Origin: Ascidia mentula
Lineage: Eukaryota; Chordata; Ascidiacea; Phlebobranchia; Ascidiidae
NCBI GenBank assembly: GCA_947561715.1
Contig: OX387203.1
Location: 17,856,001-17,920,000 of the forward strand
DNA length: 64,000 nucleotides
Direction: 5' to 3'
Made by a program: the position numbers and the translations under genes. The number at the start of each line of letters is the position of its first letter. Position 1 is the first letter of the stretch. The notes under the pieces were generated by a model that saw only the letters and a list, made by a program, of their open reading frames with translations, did not search any database and had not been told where the DNA came from. Below, piece by piece: positions 34,540 to 48,117 of the stretch.

Positions 34540-35236
34540 CTAGTATTTGTGTGCAAAATTTCAAGTCGCTTGATACAAAAATGTTCAAATCACAGGCGGA
34601 CAACTCTCAAATTTATTTCATTCCGCCCTACCTTAATAGCCGCCATAGTTTCAAACATGCATTTTCGTTCGCGAATAAAAAACTAAAAGACATACACCAA
34701 TTTGGTTTACTCTGCTCGTTTTGTTCTGGCATCTAGTATTTGTGTGCAAAATTTCAAGTCGCTTGATATAAAAATGTTCAAGTCACAGGCGGACAACTCC
34801 CAAAATTACTTAATTCCGCCAAACCTTAGCCACCATAGTGTCAAACATGCCTTTTCGTTCGCGAATAAAAAACTAAAAGACATAGGCCAATTTGGTTTAC
34901 ACTGCTCGTTTTGTACTGGCATGTAGTATTTGTGTGCAAAATTTCATGTCGCTTGATATAAAAATGTTCAAGTCACAGGCGGACAACTCCCAAAATTACT
35001 TAATTCCGCCAAACCTTAGCCACCATAGTGTCAAACATGCCTTTTCGTTCGCGAATAAAAAACTAAAAGACATACGCCAATTTGGTTTACACTGCTCGTT
35101 TTGTTCTGGCATCTAGTATTTGTGTGCAAAATTTCAAGTCGCTTGATACAAAAATGTTTAAATCACAGGCGGACAACTCTCAAATTTATTCCATTCCGCC
35201 CTACGTTAATAGCCACCATAGTTTCAAACAGGCATT

Positions 35237-38048
35237 TCGTTCGCGAATAAAAAACTAAAAGACATACGCCAATTTGGTTTACACTGCTCGTTTTGTTCTG
35301 GCATCTAGTATTTGTGTGCAAAATTTCAAGTCGCTTGATACAAAAATGTTCAAATCACAGGCGGACAACTCTCAAATTTATTTCATTCCGCCCTACCTTA
35401 ATAGCCACCATAGTTCCAAACATGCATTTTCGTTCGCGAATAAAAAACTAAAAGACATACGCCAATTTGGTTTACACTGCTCGTTTTGTTCTGGCATCTA
35501 GTATTTGTGTGGAAAATTTCTAGTCGCTTGATATAAAAATGTTCAAATCACAGGCGGACAACTCTCAAATTTACTTAATTCCGCCCTACCTTTATAGCCA
35601 CCATAGTTCCAAACATGCATTTTCGTTCGCGAATAAAAAACTAAAAGACATACGCCAATTTGGTTTACACTGCTCGTTTTGTTCTGGCATCTAGTATTTG
35701 TGTGCAAAATTTCAAGTCGCTTGATACAAAAATGTTCAAATCACAGGCGGACAACTCTCAAATTTATTCCATTCCGCCCTACCTTAATAGCCACCATAGT
35801 TTCAAACATGCATTTTCGTTCGCGAATAAAAAACTAAAAGACATACGCCAATTTGGTTTACACTGCTCGTTTTGTTCTGGCATCTAGTATTTGTGTGCAA
35901 AATTTCAAGTCGCTTGATACAAAAATGTTCAAATCACAGGCGGACAACTCTCAAATTTATTTCATTCCGCCCTACGTTAATAGCCACCATAGTTTCAAAC
36001 ATGCATTTCGTTCGCGAATAAAAAACAAAAAGACATACGCCAATTTGGTTTACACTGCTCGTTTTGTTCTGGCATCTAGTATTTGTGTGCAAAATTTCAA
36101 GTCGCTTGATACAAAAATGTTCAAATCACAGGCGGACAACTCTCAAATTTATTTCATTCCGCCCTACCTTAATAGCCACCATAGTTCCAAACATGCATTT
36201 TCGTTCGCGAATAAAAAACTAAAAGACATACGCCAATTTGGTTTACACTGCTCGTTTTGTTCTGGCATCTAGTATTTGTGTGCAAAATTTCAAGTCGCTT
36301 GATACAAAGATGTTCAAATCACAGGCGGACAACTCTCAAATTTATTTCATTCCGCCCTACCTTAATAGCCACCATAGTTCCAAACATGCATTTTCGTTCG
36401 CGAATAAAAAACTAAAAGACATACGCCAATTTGGTTTACACTGCTCGTTTTGTTCTGGCATCTAGTATTTGTGTGGAAAATTTCTAGTCGCTTGATATAA
36501 AAATGTTCAAATCACAGGCGGACAACTCTCAAATTTACTTAATTCCGCCCTACCTTTATAGCCACCATAGTTCCAAACATGCATTTTCGTTCGCGAATAA
36601 AAAACTAAAAGACATACGCCAATTTGGTTTACACTGCTCGTTTTGTTCTGGCATCTAGTATTTGTGTGCAAAATTTCAAGTCGCTTGATACAAAAATGTT
36701 CAAATCACAGGCGGACAACTCTCAAATTTATTCCATTCCGCCCTACCTTAATAGCCACCATAGTTTCAAACATGCATTTTCGTTCGCGAATAAAAAACTA
36801 AAAGACATACGCCAATTTGGTTTACACTGCTCGTTTTGTTCTGGCATCTAGTATTTGTGTGCAAAATTTCAAGTCGCTTGATACAAAAATGTTCAAATCA
36901 CAGGCGGACAACTCTCAAATTTATTTCATTCCGCCCTACGTTAATAGCCACCATAGTTTCAAACATGCATTTCGTTCGCGAATAAAAAACAAAAAGACAT
37001 ACGCCAATTTGGTTTACACTGCTCGTTTTGTTCTGGCATCTAGTATTTGTGTGCAAAATTTCAAGTCGCTTGATACAAAAATGTTCAAATCACAGGCGGA
37101 CAACTCTCAAATTTATTCCATTCCGCCATACCTTAATAGCCACCATAGTGTCAAACATGCGTTTTCGTTCGCGAATAAAAAATTAAAGGACATACGCCAA
37201 TTTGGTTTACATTGCTCGTTTTGTACTGGCATCTAGTATTTGTGTGCAAAATTTCAAGTCGCTTGATACAAAAATGTTCAAATCACAGGCGGACAACTCT
37301 CAAATTTATTCCATTCCGCCCTACCTTAATAGCCACCATAGTTCCAAACATGCATTTTCGTTCGCGAATAAAAAACTAAAAGACATACGCCAATTTGGTT
37401 TACACTGCTCGTTTTGTTCTGGCATCTAGTATTTGTGTGCAAAATTTCAAGTCGCTTGATACAAAAATGTTCAAATCACAGGCGGACAACTCTCAAATTT
37501 ATTCCATTCCGCCCTACCTTAATAGCCACCATAGTTTCAAACATGCATTTTCGTTCGCGAATAAAAAACTAAAAGACATACGCCAATTTGGTTTACACTG
37601 CTCGTTTTGTTCTGGCATCTAGTATTTGTGTGCAAAATTTCAAGTCGCTTGATACAAAAATGTTCAAATCACAGGCGGACAACTCTCAAATTTATTTCAT
37701 TCCGCCCTACGTTAATAGCCACCATAGTTTCAAACATGCATTTCGTTCGCGAATAAAAAACAAAAAGACATACGCCAATTTGGTTTACACTGCTCGTTTT
37801 GTTCTGGCATCTAGTATTTGTGTGCAAAATTTCAAGTCGCTTGATACAAAAATGTTCAAATCACAGGCGGACAACTCTCAAATTTATTCCATTCCGCCAT
37901 ACCTTAATAGCCACCATAGTGTCAAACATGCGTTTTCGTTCGCGAATAAAAAATTAAAGGACATACGCCAATTTGGTTTACATTGCTCGTTTTGTACTGG
38001 CATCTAGTATTTGTGTGCAAAATTTCAAGTCGCTTGATACAAAAATGT
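35237..38048 (+). repeat. 964 bp (5-mer) and 771 bp (4-mer) overlapping repeats
   Basis: About 35237-36150 matches 36201-37115 at 964 bp offset, and about 36565-37277 matches 37336-38048 at 771 bp. The 771 bp unit is the 964 bp unit with one monomer fewer. Markers are the GTGTGGAAAATTTCTAG monomer, CCCTACGTTAATAG with the 192 bp form GCATTTCGTTCG, AAAAAACAAAAAGAC and AAAGATGTTC. Confidence 0.82.
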
Positions 38049-39194
38049 TTAAGTCACAGGCGGAAAACTCCCAAAATTACTTAATTCCGCCAAACCTTAG
38101 CCACCATAGTGTCAAACATGCGTTTTCGTTCGCGAAGAAAAAACTAAAAGACATACGCCAATTTGGTTTACACTGCTCGTTTTGTACTGGCATCTAGTAT
38201 TTGTGTGCAAAATTTCAAGTCGCTTGATATAAAAATGTTTAAATCACAGGCGGACAACTCTCAAATTTACTTAATTCCGCCCTACCTTAATAGCCACCAT
38301 AGTTCCAAACATGCATTTTCGTTCGCGTATAAAAAACTAAAAGACATACGCTAATTTGGTTTACATTGCTCGTTTTGTACTGGCATCTAGTATTTGTGTG
38401 CAAAATTTCAAGTCGCTTGATACAAAAATGTTCAAATCACAGGCGGACAACTCTCAAAATTACTTAATTCCGCCCTACCTTAATAGCCACCATAGTTTCA
38501 AACATGCATTTTCGTTCGCGAATAAAAAACTAAAAGACATACGACAATTTGGTTTACACTGCTCGTTTTGTTCTTGCATCTAGTATTTGTGTGCAAAATT
38601 TCAAGTCGCTTGATACAAAAATGTTCAAATCACAGGCGGACAACTCTCAAATTTATTTCATTCCGCCATACCTTTATAGCCACCATAGTTTCAAACATGC
38701 ATTTCGTTCGCGAATAAAAAACTAAAAGACATACGCCAATTTGGTTTACACTGCTCGTTTTGTTCTGGCATCTAGTATTTGTGTGCAAAATTTCAAGTCG
38801 CTTGATATAAAAATGTTTAAGTCACAGGCGGACAACTCCCAAAATTACTTAATTTCGCCAAACCTTAGCCACCATAGTGTCAAACATGCGTTTTCGTTCG
38901 CGAAGAAAAAACTAAAAGACATACGCCAATTTGGTTTACACTGCTCGTTTTGTACTGGCATCTAGTATTTGTGTGCAAAATTTCAAGTCGCTTGATATAA
39001 AAATGTTCAAATCACAGGCGGACAACTCTAAAAATTACCTAATTCCGCCGAACCTTAGCCACCATAGTGTCAAACATGCCTTTTCGTTCGCGAATAAAAA
39101 ACTAAAAGACATACGCCAATTTGGTTTACATTGCTCGTTTTGTACTGGCATCTAGTATTTGTGTGCAAAATTTCAAGTCGCTTGATACAAAAAT

Positions 39195-40348
39195 GTTTAA
39201 ATCAAAGGCGGACAACTCTCAAAATTACTTAATTCCGCCCTACCTTAATAGCCACCATAGTTTCAAACATGCATTTTCGTTCGCGAATAAAAAACTAAAA
39301 GACATACGCCAATTTGGTTTACACAGCTCGTTTTGTTCTGGCATCTAGTATTTGTGTGCAAAATTTCAAGTCGCTTGATACAAAAATGTTCAAATCACAG
39401 GCGGACAACTCTCAAATTTATTTCATTCCGCCATACCTTAATAGCCACCATAGTTTCAAACATGCATTTCGTTCGCGAATAAAAAACTAAAAGACATACG
39501 CCAATTTGGTTTACACTGCTCGTTTTGTTCTGGCATCTAGTATATATGTGCAAAATTTCAAGTCGCTTGATACAAAAATGTTCAAATCACAGGCGGACAA
39601 CTCTCAAATTTATTTCATTACGCCCTACCTTAATAGCCACCATAGTTCCAAACAGGCATTTCGTTCGCGAATAAAAAACTAAAATACATACGCCAATTTG
39701 GTTTACACTGCTCGTTTTGTTCTGGCATCTAGTATTTGTGTGCAAAATTTCAAGTCGCTTGATACAAAAATGTTTAAATCACAGGCGGACAACTCTCAAA
39801 ATTACTTAATTCCGCCCTACCTTAATAGCCACCATAGTTTCAAACATGCATTTTCGTTCGCGAATAAAAAACTAAAAGACATACGCCAATTTGGTTTACA
39901 CTGCTCGTTTTGTTCTGGCATCTAGTATTTGTGTGCAAAATTTCAAGTCGCTTGATACAAAAATGTTCAAATCACAGGCGGACAACTCTCAAATTTATTT
40001 CATTCCGCCATACCTTAATAGCCACCATAGTTTCAAACATGCATTTCGTTCGCGAATAAAAAACTAAAAGACATACGCTAATTTGGTTTACACTGCTCGT
40101 TTTGTTCTGGCATCTAGTATATGTGTGCAAAATTTCAAGTCGCTTGATACAAAAATGTTCAAATCACAGGCGGACAACTCTCAAATTTATTTCATTACGC
40201 CCTACCTTAATAGCCACCATAGTTCCAAACAGGCATTTCGTTCGCGAATAAAAAACTAAAAGACATACGCCAATTTGGTTTACACTGCTCGTTTTGTTCT
40301 GGCATCTAGTATTTGTGTGCAAAATTTCAAGTCGCTTGATACAAAAAT
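39195..40348 (+). repeat. 577 bp trimer, two tandem copies (zone 4)
   Basis: A B monomer with AAAATTACTTAATTCC, a 192 bp monomer with TTATTTCATTCCGCC and GCATTTCGTTCG, and a 192 bp monomer with CATTACGCCC and CAAACAGGC repeat at 577 bp. The copies differ at TAGTATATATGTG against TAGTATATGTGTG and at AAAATACATACG against AAAAGACATACG. The period equals that of the trimer at 17.7 kb but the members differ. Confidence 0.82.
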
Positions 40349-41310
40349 GTTCAAATCACAGGCGGACAACTCTCAAATTTATTTCATTCCGCCCTACCTT
40401 AATAGCCACCATAGTTTCAAACATGCATTTTCGTTCGCAAATAAAAAACTAAAAGACATACGCCAATTTGGTTTACTCTGCTCGTTTTGTTCTGGCGTCT
40501 AGTATTTGTGTGCAAAATTTCAAGTCGCTTGATATAAAAATGTTCAAGTCACAGGCGGACAACTCCCAAAATTAATTAATTCCGCCAAACCTTTGCCACC
40601 ATAGTTCCACACATGCCTTTTCGTTCGCGAAGAAAAAACTAAAAGACATACGCCAATTTGGTTTACACTGCTCGTTTTGTACTGGCATGTAGTATTTGTG
40701 TGCAAAATTTCAAGTCGCTTGATACAAAAATGTTCAAATCACAGGCGGACAACTCTCAAATTTATTTCATTACGCCCTACCTTAATAGCCACCATAGTTC
40801 CAAACAAGCATTTCGTTCGCGAATAAAAAACTAAAAGACATACGCCAATTTGGTTTACACTGCTCGTTTTGTTCTGGCATCTAGTATTTGTGTGCAAAAT
40901 TTCAAGTCGCTTGATACAAAAATGTTCAAATCACAGGCGGACAACTCTCAAATTTATTTCATTCCGCCCTACCTTAATAGCCACCATAGTTTCAAACATG
41001 CATTTTCGTTCGCGAATAAAAAACTAAAAGACATACGCCAATTTGGTTTACTCTGCTCGTTTTGTTCTGGCGTCTAGTATTTGTGTGCAAAATTTCAAGT
41101 CGCTTGATATAAAAATGTTCAAGTCACAGGCGGACAACTCCCAAAATTAATTAATTCCGCCAAACCTTAGCCACCATAGTTCCACACATGCCTTTTCGTT
41201 CGCGAAGAAAAAACTAAAAGACATACGCCAATTTGGTTTACACCGCTCGTTTTGTACTGGCATGTAGTATTTGTGTGCAAAATTTCAAGTCGCTTGATAC
41301 AAAAATGTTT
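40275..41310 (+). repeat. 575 bp trimer block (B, C, 192 bp B)
   Basis: A B monomer ending CTCTGCTCG with TTCTGGCGTCTAG, a C monomer with AAATTAATTAATTCC and CATAGTTCCACACATG, and a 192 bp monomer with GGCATGTAG, CATTACGCCC and CAAACAAGC repeat at 575 bp. The same trio is found again at about 52.93-53.9 kb and, within the 2113 bp unit, at 55.2-56.0 and 57.4-58.1 kb. Confidence 0.82.
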
Positions 41311-41838
41311 AAATCACAGGCGGACAACTCTCAAATTTACTTAATTCCGCCATACCTTAATAGCCACCATAGTTCCAAACATGCATTTTCGTTCGCGAAA
41401 AAAAAACTAAAAGACATACGCCAATTTGGTTTACACTGCTCGTTTTGTTCTGGCATCTAGTATTTGTGTGCAAAATTTCAAGTCGCTTGATACAAAAATG
41501 TTCAAATCACAGGCGGACAACTCTCAAATTTATTCAATTCCGCCATACCTTAATAGCCACCATAGTTCCAAACATGCATTTTCGTTCGCGAAAAAAAAAC
41601 TAAAAGACATACGCCAATTTGGTTTATACTGCTCGTTTTGTTCTGGCATCTAGTATTTGTGTGCAAAATTTCAAGTCGCTTGATACAAAAATGTTCAAAT
41701 CACAGGCGGACAACTCTCAAATTTATTCAATTCCGCCATACCTTAATAGCCACCATAGTTCCAAACATGCATTTTCGTTCGCGAATAAAAAACTAAAAGA
41801 CATACGCCAATTTGGTTTACACTGCTCGTTTTGTTCTG

Positions 41839-42230
41839 GCATCTAGTATTTGTGTGCAAAATTTCAAGTCGCTTGATACAAAAATGTTCAAATCACAGGC
41901 GGACAACTCTCAAATTTATTCAATTCCGCCATACCTTTAATAGACACCATAGTGTCAAACATGCGTTTTCGTTCGCGAATAAAAAATTAAAGGACATACG
42001 CCAATTTGGTTTACACTGCTGGTTTTGTACTGGCATATAGCAATTGTGGGCAAAATTTCTAGTCGCTTGATACAAAAATGTTCAAATCACAGGCGGACAA
42101 CTCTCAAATTTATTCAATTACGCCATACCTTTAATAGACACCATAGTGTCAAACATGCGTTTTCGTTCGCGAATAAAAAATTAAAGGACATACGCCAATT
42201 TGGTTTACACTGCTCGTTTTGTACTGGCAT
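41839..42230 (+). repeat. Pair of 194 bp monomers (CCTTTAATAGACACC)
   Basis: Two adjacent monomers carry CATACCTTTAATAGACACC, one T more than the usual B form, giving 194 bp. Both continue as GTGTCAAACATGCG and AAAAAATTAAAGGAC, and each is followed by an E-type start (ATAGCAATTGTGGGC). The same 194 bp form recurs near 43.16-43.35, 56.61-56.80 and 58.72-58.91 kb, so it marks one lineage. Confidence 0.78.
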
Positions 42231-42388
42231 ATAGCAATTGTGGGCAAAATTTCTAGTCGCTTGATATAAAAATGTTCAAATCACAGGCGGACAACTCTCA
42301 AATTTACTAAACATGCATTTTCGTTCGCGAATAAAAAACTAAAAGACATACGCCAATTTGGTTTACACTGCTCGTTTTGTTCTGGCAT
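42231..42388 (+). repeat. 158 bp deletion monomer
   Basis: An E-type monomer reads AATTTACT directly followed by AAACATGCATTTTCG at 42308/42309. Neighbours have 35 further bases there, covering the ATTCCGCC and CCACCATAG landmarks. The spacing to the next phase start is 158 bp instead of 193. It is the only large internal deletion I see in the window and is not multiplied elsewhere. Confidence 0.9.
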
Positions 42389-43889
42389 CTAGTATTTGTG
42401 TGCAAAATTTCAAGTCGCTTGATACAAAAATGTTTAAATCACAGGCGGACAACTCTCAAATTTACTTAATTCCGCCCTACCTTAATAGCCACCATAGTTC
42501 CAAACATGCATTTTCGTTCGCGAATAAAAAATTAAAGGACATACGCCAATTTGGTTTACACTGCTCGTTTTGTACTGGCATCTAACAATTGTGGGCAAAA
42601 TTTCTAGTCGCTTGATATAAAAATGTTCAAATCACAGGCGGACAACTCTCAAATTTACTTAATTCAACCCTACCTTTATAGCCACCATAGTTCCAAACAT
42701 GCATTTTCGTTCGCGAATAAAAAACTAAAAGACATACGCCAATTTGGTTTAAACTGCTCGTTTTGTTCTGGCATCTAGTATTTGTGTGCAAAATTTCAAG
42801 TCGCTTGATACAAAAATGTTTAAATCACAGGCGGACAACTCTCAAATTTACTTAATTCCGCCCTACCTTAATAGCCACCATAGTTCCAAACATGCATTTT
42901 CGTTCGCGAATAAAAAACTAAAAGACATACGCCAATTTGGTTTACACTGCTCGTTTTGTTCTGGCATCTAGTATTTGTGTGCAAAATTTCTCGTCGCTTG
43001 ATATAAAAATGTTCAAATCACAGGCGGACAACTCTCAAATTTACTTAATTCCGCCCTACCTTTATAGCCACCATAGTTCCAAACATGCATTTTCGTTCGC
43101 GAATAAAAAACTAAAAGACATACGCCAATTTGGTTTACACTGCTCGTTTTGTTCTGGCATCTAGTATTTGTGTGCAAAATTTCAAGTCGCTTGATACAAA
43201 AATGTTCAAATCACAGGCGGACAAATCTCAAATTTATTCAATTCCGCCATACCTTTAATAGACACCATAGTGTCAAACATGCGTTTTCGTTCGCGAATAA
43301 AAAATTAAAGGACATACGCCAATTTGGTTTACACTGCTCGTTTTGTACTGGCATATAGCAATTGTGGGCAAAATTTCTAGTCGCTTGATACAAAAATGTT
43401 TAAATCACAGGCGGACGACTCTCAAATTTACTTAATTCCGCCCTACCTTTATAGCCACCATAGTTCCAAACATGCATTTTCGTTCGCGAATAAAAAACTA
43501 AAAGACATACGCCAATTTGGTTTACACTGCTCGTTTTGTTCTGGCATCTAGTATTTGTGTGCAAAATTTCAAGTCGCTTGATACAAAAATGTTCAAATCA
43601 CAGGCGGACAACTCTCAAATTTATTCCATTCCGCCCTACCTTAATAGCCACCATAGTTTCAAACATGCATTTTCGTTCGCGAATAAAAAACTAAAAGACA
43701 TACGCCAATTTGGTTTACACTGCTCGTTTTGTTCTGGCATCTAGTATTTGTGTGCAAAATTTCAAGTCGCTTGATACAAAAATGTTCAAATCACAGGCGG
43801 ACAACTCTCAAATTTATTTCATTCCTCCCTACGTTAATAGCCACCATAGTTTCAAACATGCATTTCGTTCGCGAATAAAAAACTAAAAG

Positions 43890-46800
43890 ACATACGCCAA
43901 TTTGGTTTACACTGCTCGTTTTGTTCTGGCATCTAGTATTTGTGTGGAAAATTTCTAGTCGCTTGATATAAAAATGTTCAAATCACAGGCGGACAACTCT
44001 CAAATTTACTTAATTCCGCCCTACCTTTATAGCCACCATAGTTCCAAACATGCATTTTCGTTCGCGAATAAAAAACTAAAAGACATACGCCAATTTGGTT
44101 TTCACTGCTCGTTTTGTTCTGGCATCTAGTATTTGTGTGCAAAATTTCAAGTCGCTTGATACAAAAATGTTCAAATCACAGGCGGACAACTCTCAAATTT
44201 ATTTCATTCCGCCCTACGTTAATAGCCACCATAGTTTCAAACATGCATTTCGTTCGCGAATAAAAAACTAAACGACATACGCCAATTTGGTTTACACTGC
44301 TCGTTTTGTTCTGGCATCTAGTATTTGTGTGCAAAATTTCAAGTCGCTTGATACAAAAATGTTCAAATCACAGGCGGACAACTCTCAAATTTATTTCATT
44401 CCGCCCTACCTTAATAGCCACCATAGTTCCAAACATGCATTTTCGTTCGCGAATAAAAAACTAGAAGACATACGCCAATTTGGTTTACACTGCTCGTTTT
44501 GTTCTGGCATCTAGTATTTGTGTGCAAAATTTCAAGTCGCTTGATACAAAGATGTTCAAATCACAGGCGGACAACTCTCAAATTTGTTTCATTCCGCCCT
44601 ACCTTAATAGCCACCATAGTTTCAAACATGCATTTTCGTTCGCGAAAAAAAAACTAAAAGACATACGCCAATTTGGTTTACACTGCTCGTTTTGTTCTGG
44701 CATCTAGTATTTGTGTGCAAAATTTCAAGTCGCTTGATACAAAAATGTTCAAATCACAGGCGGACAACTCTCAAATTTATTTCATTCCGCCCTACCTTAA
44801 TAGCCACCATAGTTTCAAACATGCATTTTCGTTCGCGAATAAAAAACTAAAAGACATACGCCAATTTGGTTTACTCTGCTCGTTTTGTTCTGGCGTCTAG
44901 TATTTGTGTGCAAAATTTCAAGTCGCTTGATATAAAAATGTTCAAGTCACAGGCGGACAACTCCTAAAATTACTTAATTCCGCCAAACCTTAGCCACCAT
45001 AGTTCCACACATGCCTTTTCGTTCGCGAAGAAAAAACTAAAAGACATACGCCAATTTGGTTTACACTGCTCGTTTTGTACTGGCATCTAGTATTTGTGTG
45101 CAAAATTTCAAGTCGCTTGATACAAAAATGTTCAAATCACAGGCGGACAACTCTCAAATTTATTCCATTCCGCCATACCTTAATAGCCACCATAGTGTCA
45201 AACATGCGTTTTCGTTCGCGAAAAAAAAATTAAAGGACATACGCCAATTTGGTTTACATTGCTCGTTTTGTACTGGCATCTAGTATTTGTGTGCAAAATT
45301 TCAAGTCGCTTGATATAAAAATGTTTAAGTCACAGGCGGACAACTCCCAAAATTACTTAATTCCGCCAAACCTTAGCCACCATAGTGTCAAACATGCGTT
45401 TTCGTTCGCGAAGAAAAAACTAAAAGACATACGCCAATTTGGTTTACACTGCTCGTTTTGTACTGGCATCTAGTATTTGTGTGCAAAATTTCAAGTCGCT
45501 TGATATAAAAATGTTTAAATCACAGGCGGACAACTCTCAAATTTACTTAATTCCGCCCTACCTTAATAGCCACCATAGTTCCAAACATGCGTTTTCGTTC
45601 GCGTATAAAAAACTAAAAGACATACGCCAATTTGGTTTACACTGCTCGTTTTGTTCTGGCATCTAGTATTTGTGTGCAAAATTTCAAGTCGCTTGATACA
45701 AAAATGTTTAAATCACAGGCGGACAACTCTCAAAATTACTTAATTCCGCCCTACCTTAATAGCCACCATAGTTTCAAACATGCAATTTCGTTCGCGAATA
45801 AAAAACTAAAAGACATACGCCAATTTGGTTTACACTGCTCGTTTTGTTCTGGCATCTAGTATTTGTGTGCAAAATTTCAAGTCGCTTGATACAAAAATGT
45901 TCAAATCACAGGCGGACAACTCTCAAATTTATTTCATTCCGCCATACCTTAATAGCCACCATAGTTTCAAACATGCGTTTTCGTTCGCGAATAAAAAACT
46001 AAAAGACATACGCCAATTTGGTTTACACTGCTCGTTTTGTTCTGGCATCTAGTATTTGTGTGCAAAATTTCAAGTCGCTTGATACAAAAATGTTCAAATC
46101 ACAGGCGGACAACTCTCAAATTTGTTTCATTCCGCCCTACCTTAATAGCCACCATAGTTTCAAACATGCATTTCGTTCGCGAATAAAAAACTAAAAGACA
46201 TACGCCAATTTGGTTTACACTGCTCGTTTTGTTCTGGCATCTAGTATTTGTGTGCAAAATTTCAAGTCGCTTGATATAAAAATGTTCAAATCACAGGCGG
46301 ACAACTCTAAAAATTACCTAATTCCGAAGAACCTTAGCCACCATAGTGTCAAACATGCCTTTTCGTTCGCGAATAAAAAACTAAAAGACATACGCCAATT
46401 TGGTTTACATTGCTCGTTTTGTACTGGCATCTAGTATTTGTGTGCAAAATTTCAAGTCGCTTGATACAAAAATGTTTAAATCACAGGCGGACAACTCTCA
46501 AATTTATTCCATTCCGCCATACCTTAATAGCCACCATAGTGTCAAACATGCGTTTTCGTTCGCGAATAAAAAATTAAAGGACATACGCCAATTTGGTTTA
46601 CATTGCTCGTTTTGTACTGGCATCTAGTATTTGTGTGCAAAATTTCAAGTCGCTTGATATAAAAATGTTTAAGTCACAGGCGGACAACTCCCAAAATTAC
46701 TTAATTCCGCCAAACCTTAGCCACCATAGTGTCAAACATGCGTTTTCGTTCGCGAAGAAAAAACTAAAAGACATACGCCAATTTGGTTTACACTGCTCGT

Positions 46801-48117
46801 TTTGTACTGGCATCTAGTATTTGTGTGCAAAATTTCAAGTCGCTTGATATAAAAATGTTTAAATCACAGGCGGACAACTCTCAAATTTACTTAATTCCGC
46901 CCTACCTTAATAGCCACCATAGTTCCAAACATGCATTTTCGTTCGCGTATAAAAAACTAAAAGACATACGCCAATTTGGTTTACACTGCTCGTTTTGTTC
47001 TGGCATCTAGTATTTGTGTGCAAAATTTCAAGTCGCTTGATACAAAAATGTTTAAATCACAGGCGGACAACTCTCAAAATTACTTAATTCCGCCCTACCT
47101 TAATAGCCACCATAGTTTCAAACATGTAATTTCGTTCGCGAATAAAAAACTAAAAGACATACGCCAATTTGGTTTACACTGCTCGTTTTGTTCTGGCATC
47201 TAGTATTTGTGTGCAAAATTTCAAGTCGCTTGATACAAAAATGTTCAAATCACAGGCGGACAACTCTCAAATTTATTTCATTCCGCCATACCTTAATAGC
47301 CACCATAGTTTCAAACATGCGTTTTCGTTCGCGAATAAAAAACTAAAAGACATACGCCAATTTGGTTTACACTGCTCGTTTTGTTCTGGCATCTAGTATT
47401 TGTGTGCAAAATTTCAAGTCGCTTGATACAAAAATGTTCAAATCACAGGCGGACAACTCTCAAATTTGTTTCATTCCGCCCTACCTTAATAGCCACCATA
47501 GTTTCAAACATGCATTTCGTTCGCGAATAAAAAACTAAAAGACATACGCCAATTTGGTTTACACTGCTCGTTTTGTTCTGGCATCTAGTATTTGTGTGCA
47601 AAATTTCAAGTCGCTTGATATAAAAATGTTCAAATCACAGGCGGACAACTCTAAAAATTACCTAATTCCGAAGAACCTTAGCCACCATAGTGTCAAACAT
47701 GCCTTTTCGTTCGCGAATAAAAAACTAAAAGACATACGCCAATTTGGTTTAAATTGCTCGTTTTGTACTGGCATCTAGTATTTGTGTGCAAAATTTCAAG
47801 TCGCTTGATACAAAAATGTTTAAATCACAGGCGGACAACTCTCAAATTTATTTCATTCCGCCCTACCTTAATAGCCACCATAGTTCCAAACATGCATTTT
47901 CGTTCGCGTATAAAAAACTAAAAGACATACGCCAATTTGGTTTACACTGCTCGTTTTGTTCTGGCATCTAGTATTTGTGTGCAAAATTTCAAGTCGCTTG
48001 ATACAAAAATGTTCAAATCACAGGCGGACAACTCTCAAATTTATTTCATTCCGCCCTACCTTAATAGCCACCATAGTTCCAAACATGCATTTTCGTTCGC
48101 GAATAAAAAACTAAAAG
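43890..48117 (+). repeat. 4228 bp block (22-mer), copy 1
   Basis: From about 43890 the monomer order matches 48118 onward at 4228 bp offset. Shared markers are GTGTGGAAAATTTCTAG, CCCTACGTTAATAG, AACTAAACGAC, AACTAGAAGAC, AAAGATGTTC with AAATTTGTTTC, the TTCTGGCGTCTAG monomer and CCGAAGAACC. This copy contains two tandem 1344 bp 7-mers. Confidence 0.85.
45040..47852 (+). repeat. Two tandem 1344 bp 7-mers nested in the 4228 bp block
   Basis: Copy a is about 45040-46383 and copy b about 46384-47727, with matching to about 47852. Markers repeated 1344 bp apart are a C monomer with TTTAAGTCACAGG, CGCGTATAAAAAAC, CATGCAATTTCG (CATGTAATTTCG in copy b), AAATTTGTTTCATTCC with GCATTTCGTTCG, and CTCTAAAAATTACC with CCGAAGAACC. 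Confidence 0.85.

Noticed and set aside
42301-42320. Insertion site of a foreign element at the 158 bp monomer.
   Set aside because: Bases are only missing (35 bp); nothing foreign is present and both flanks stay in phase with their own types.
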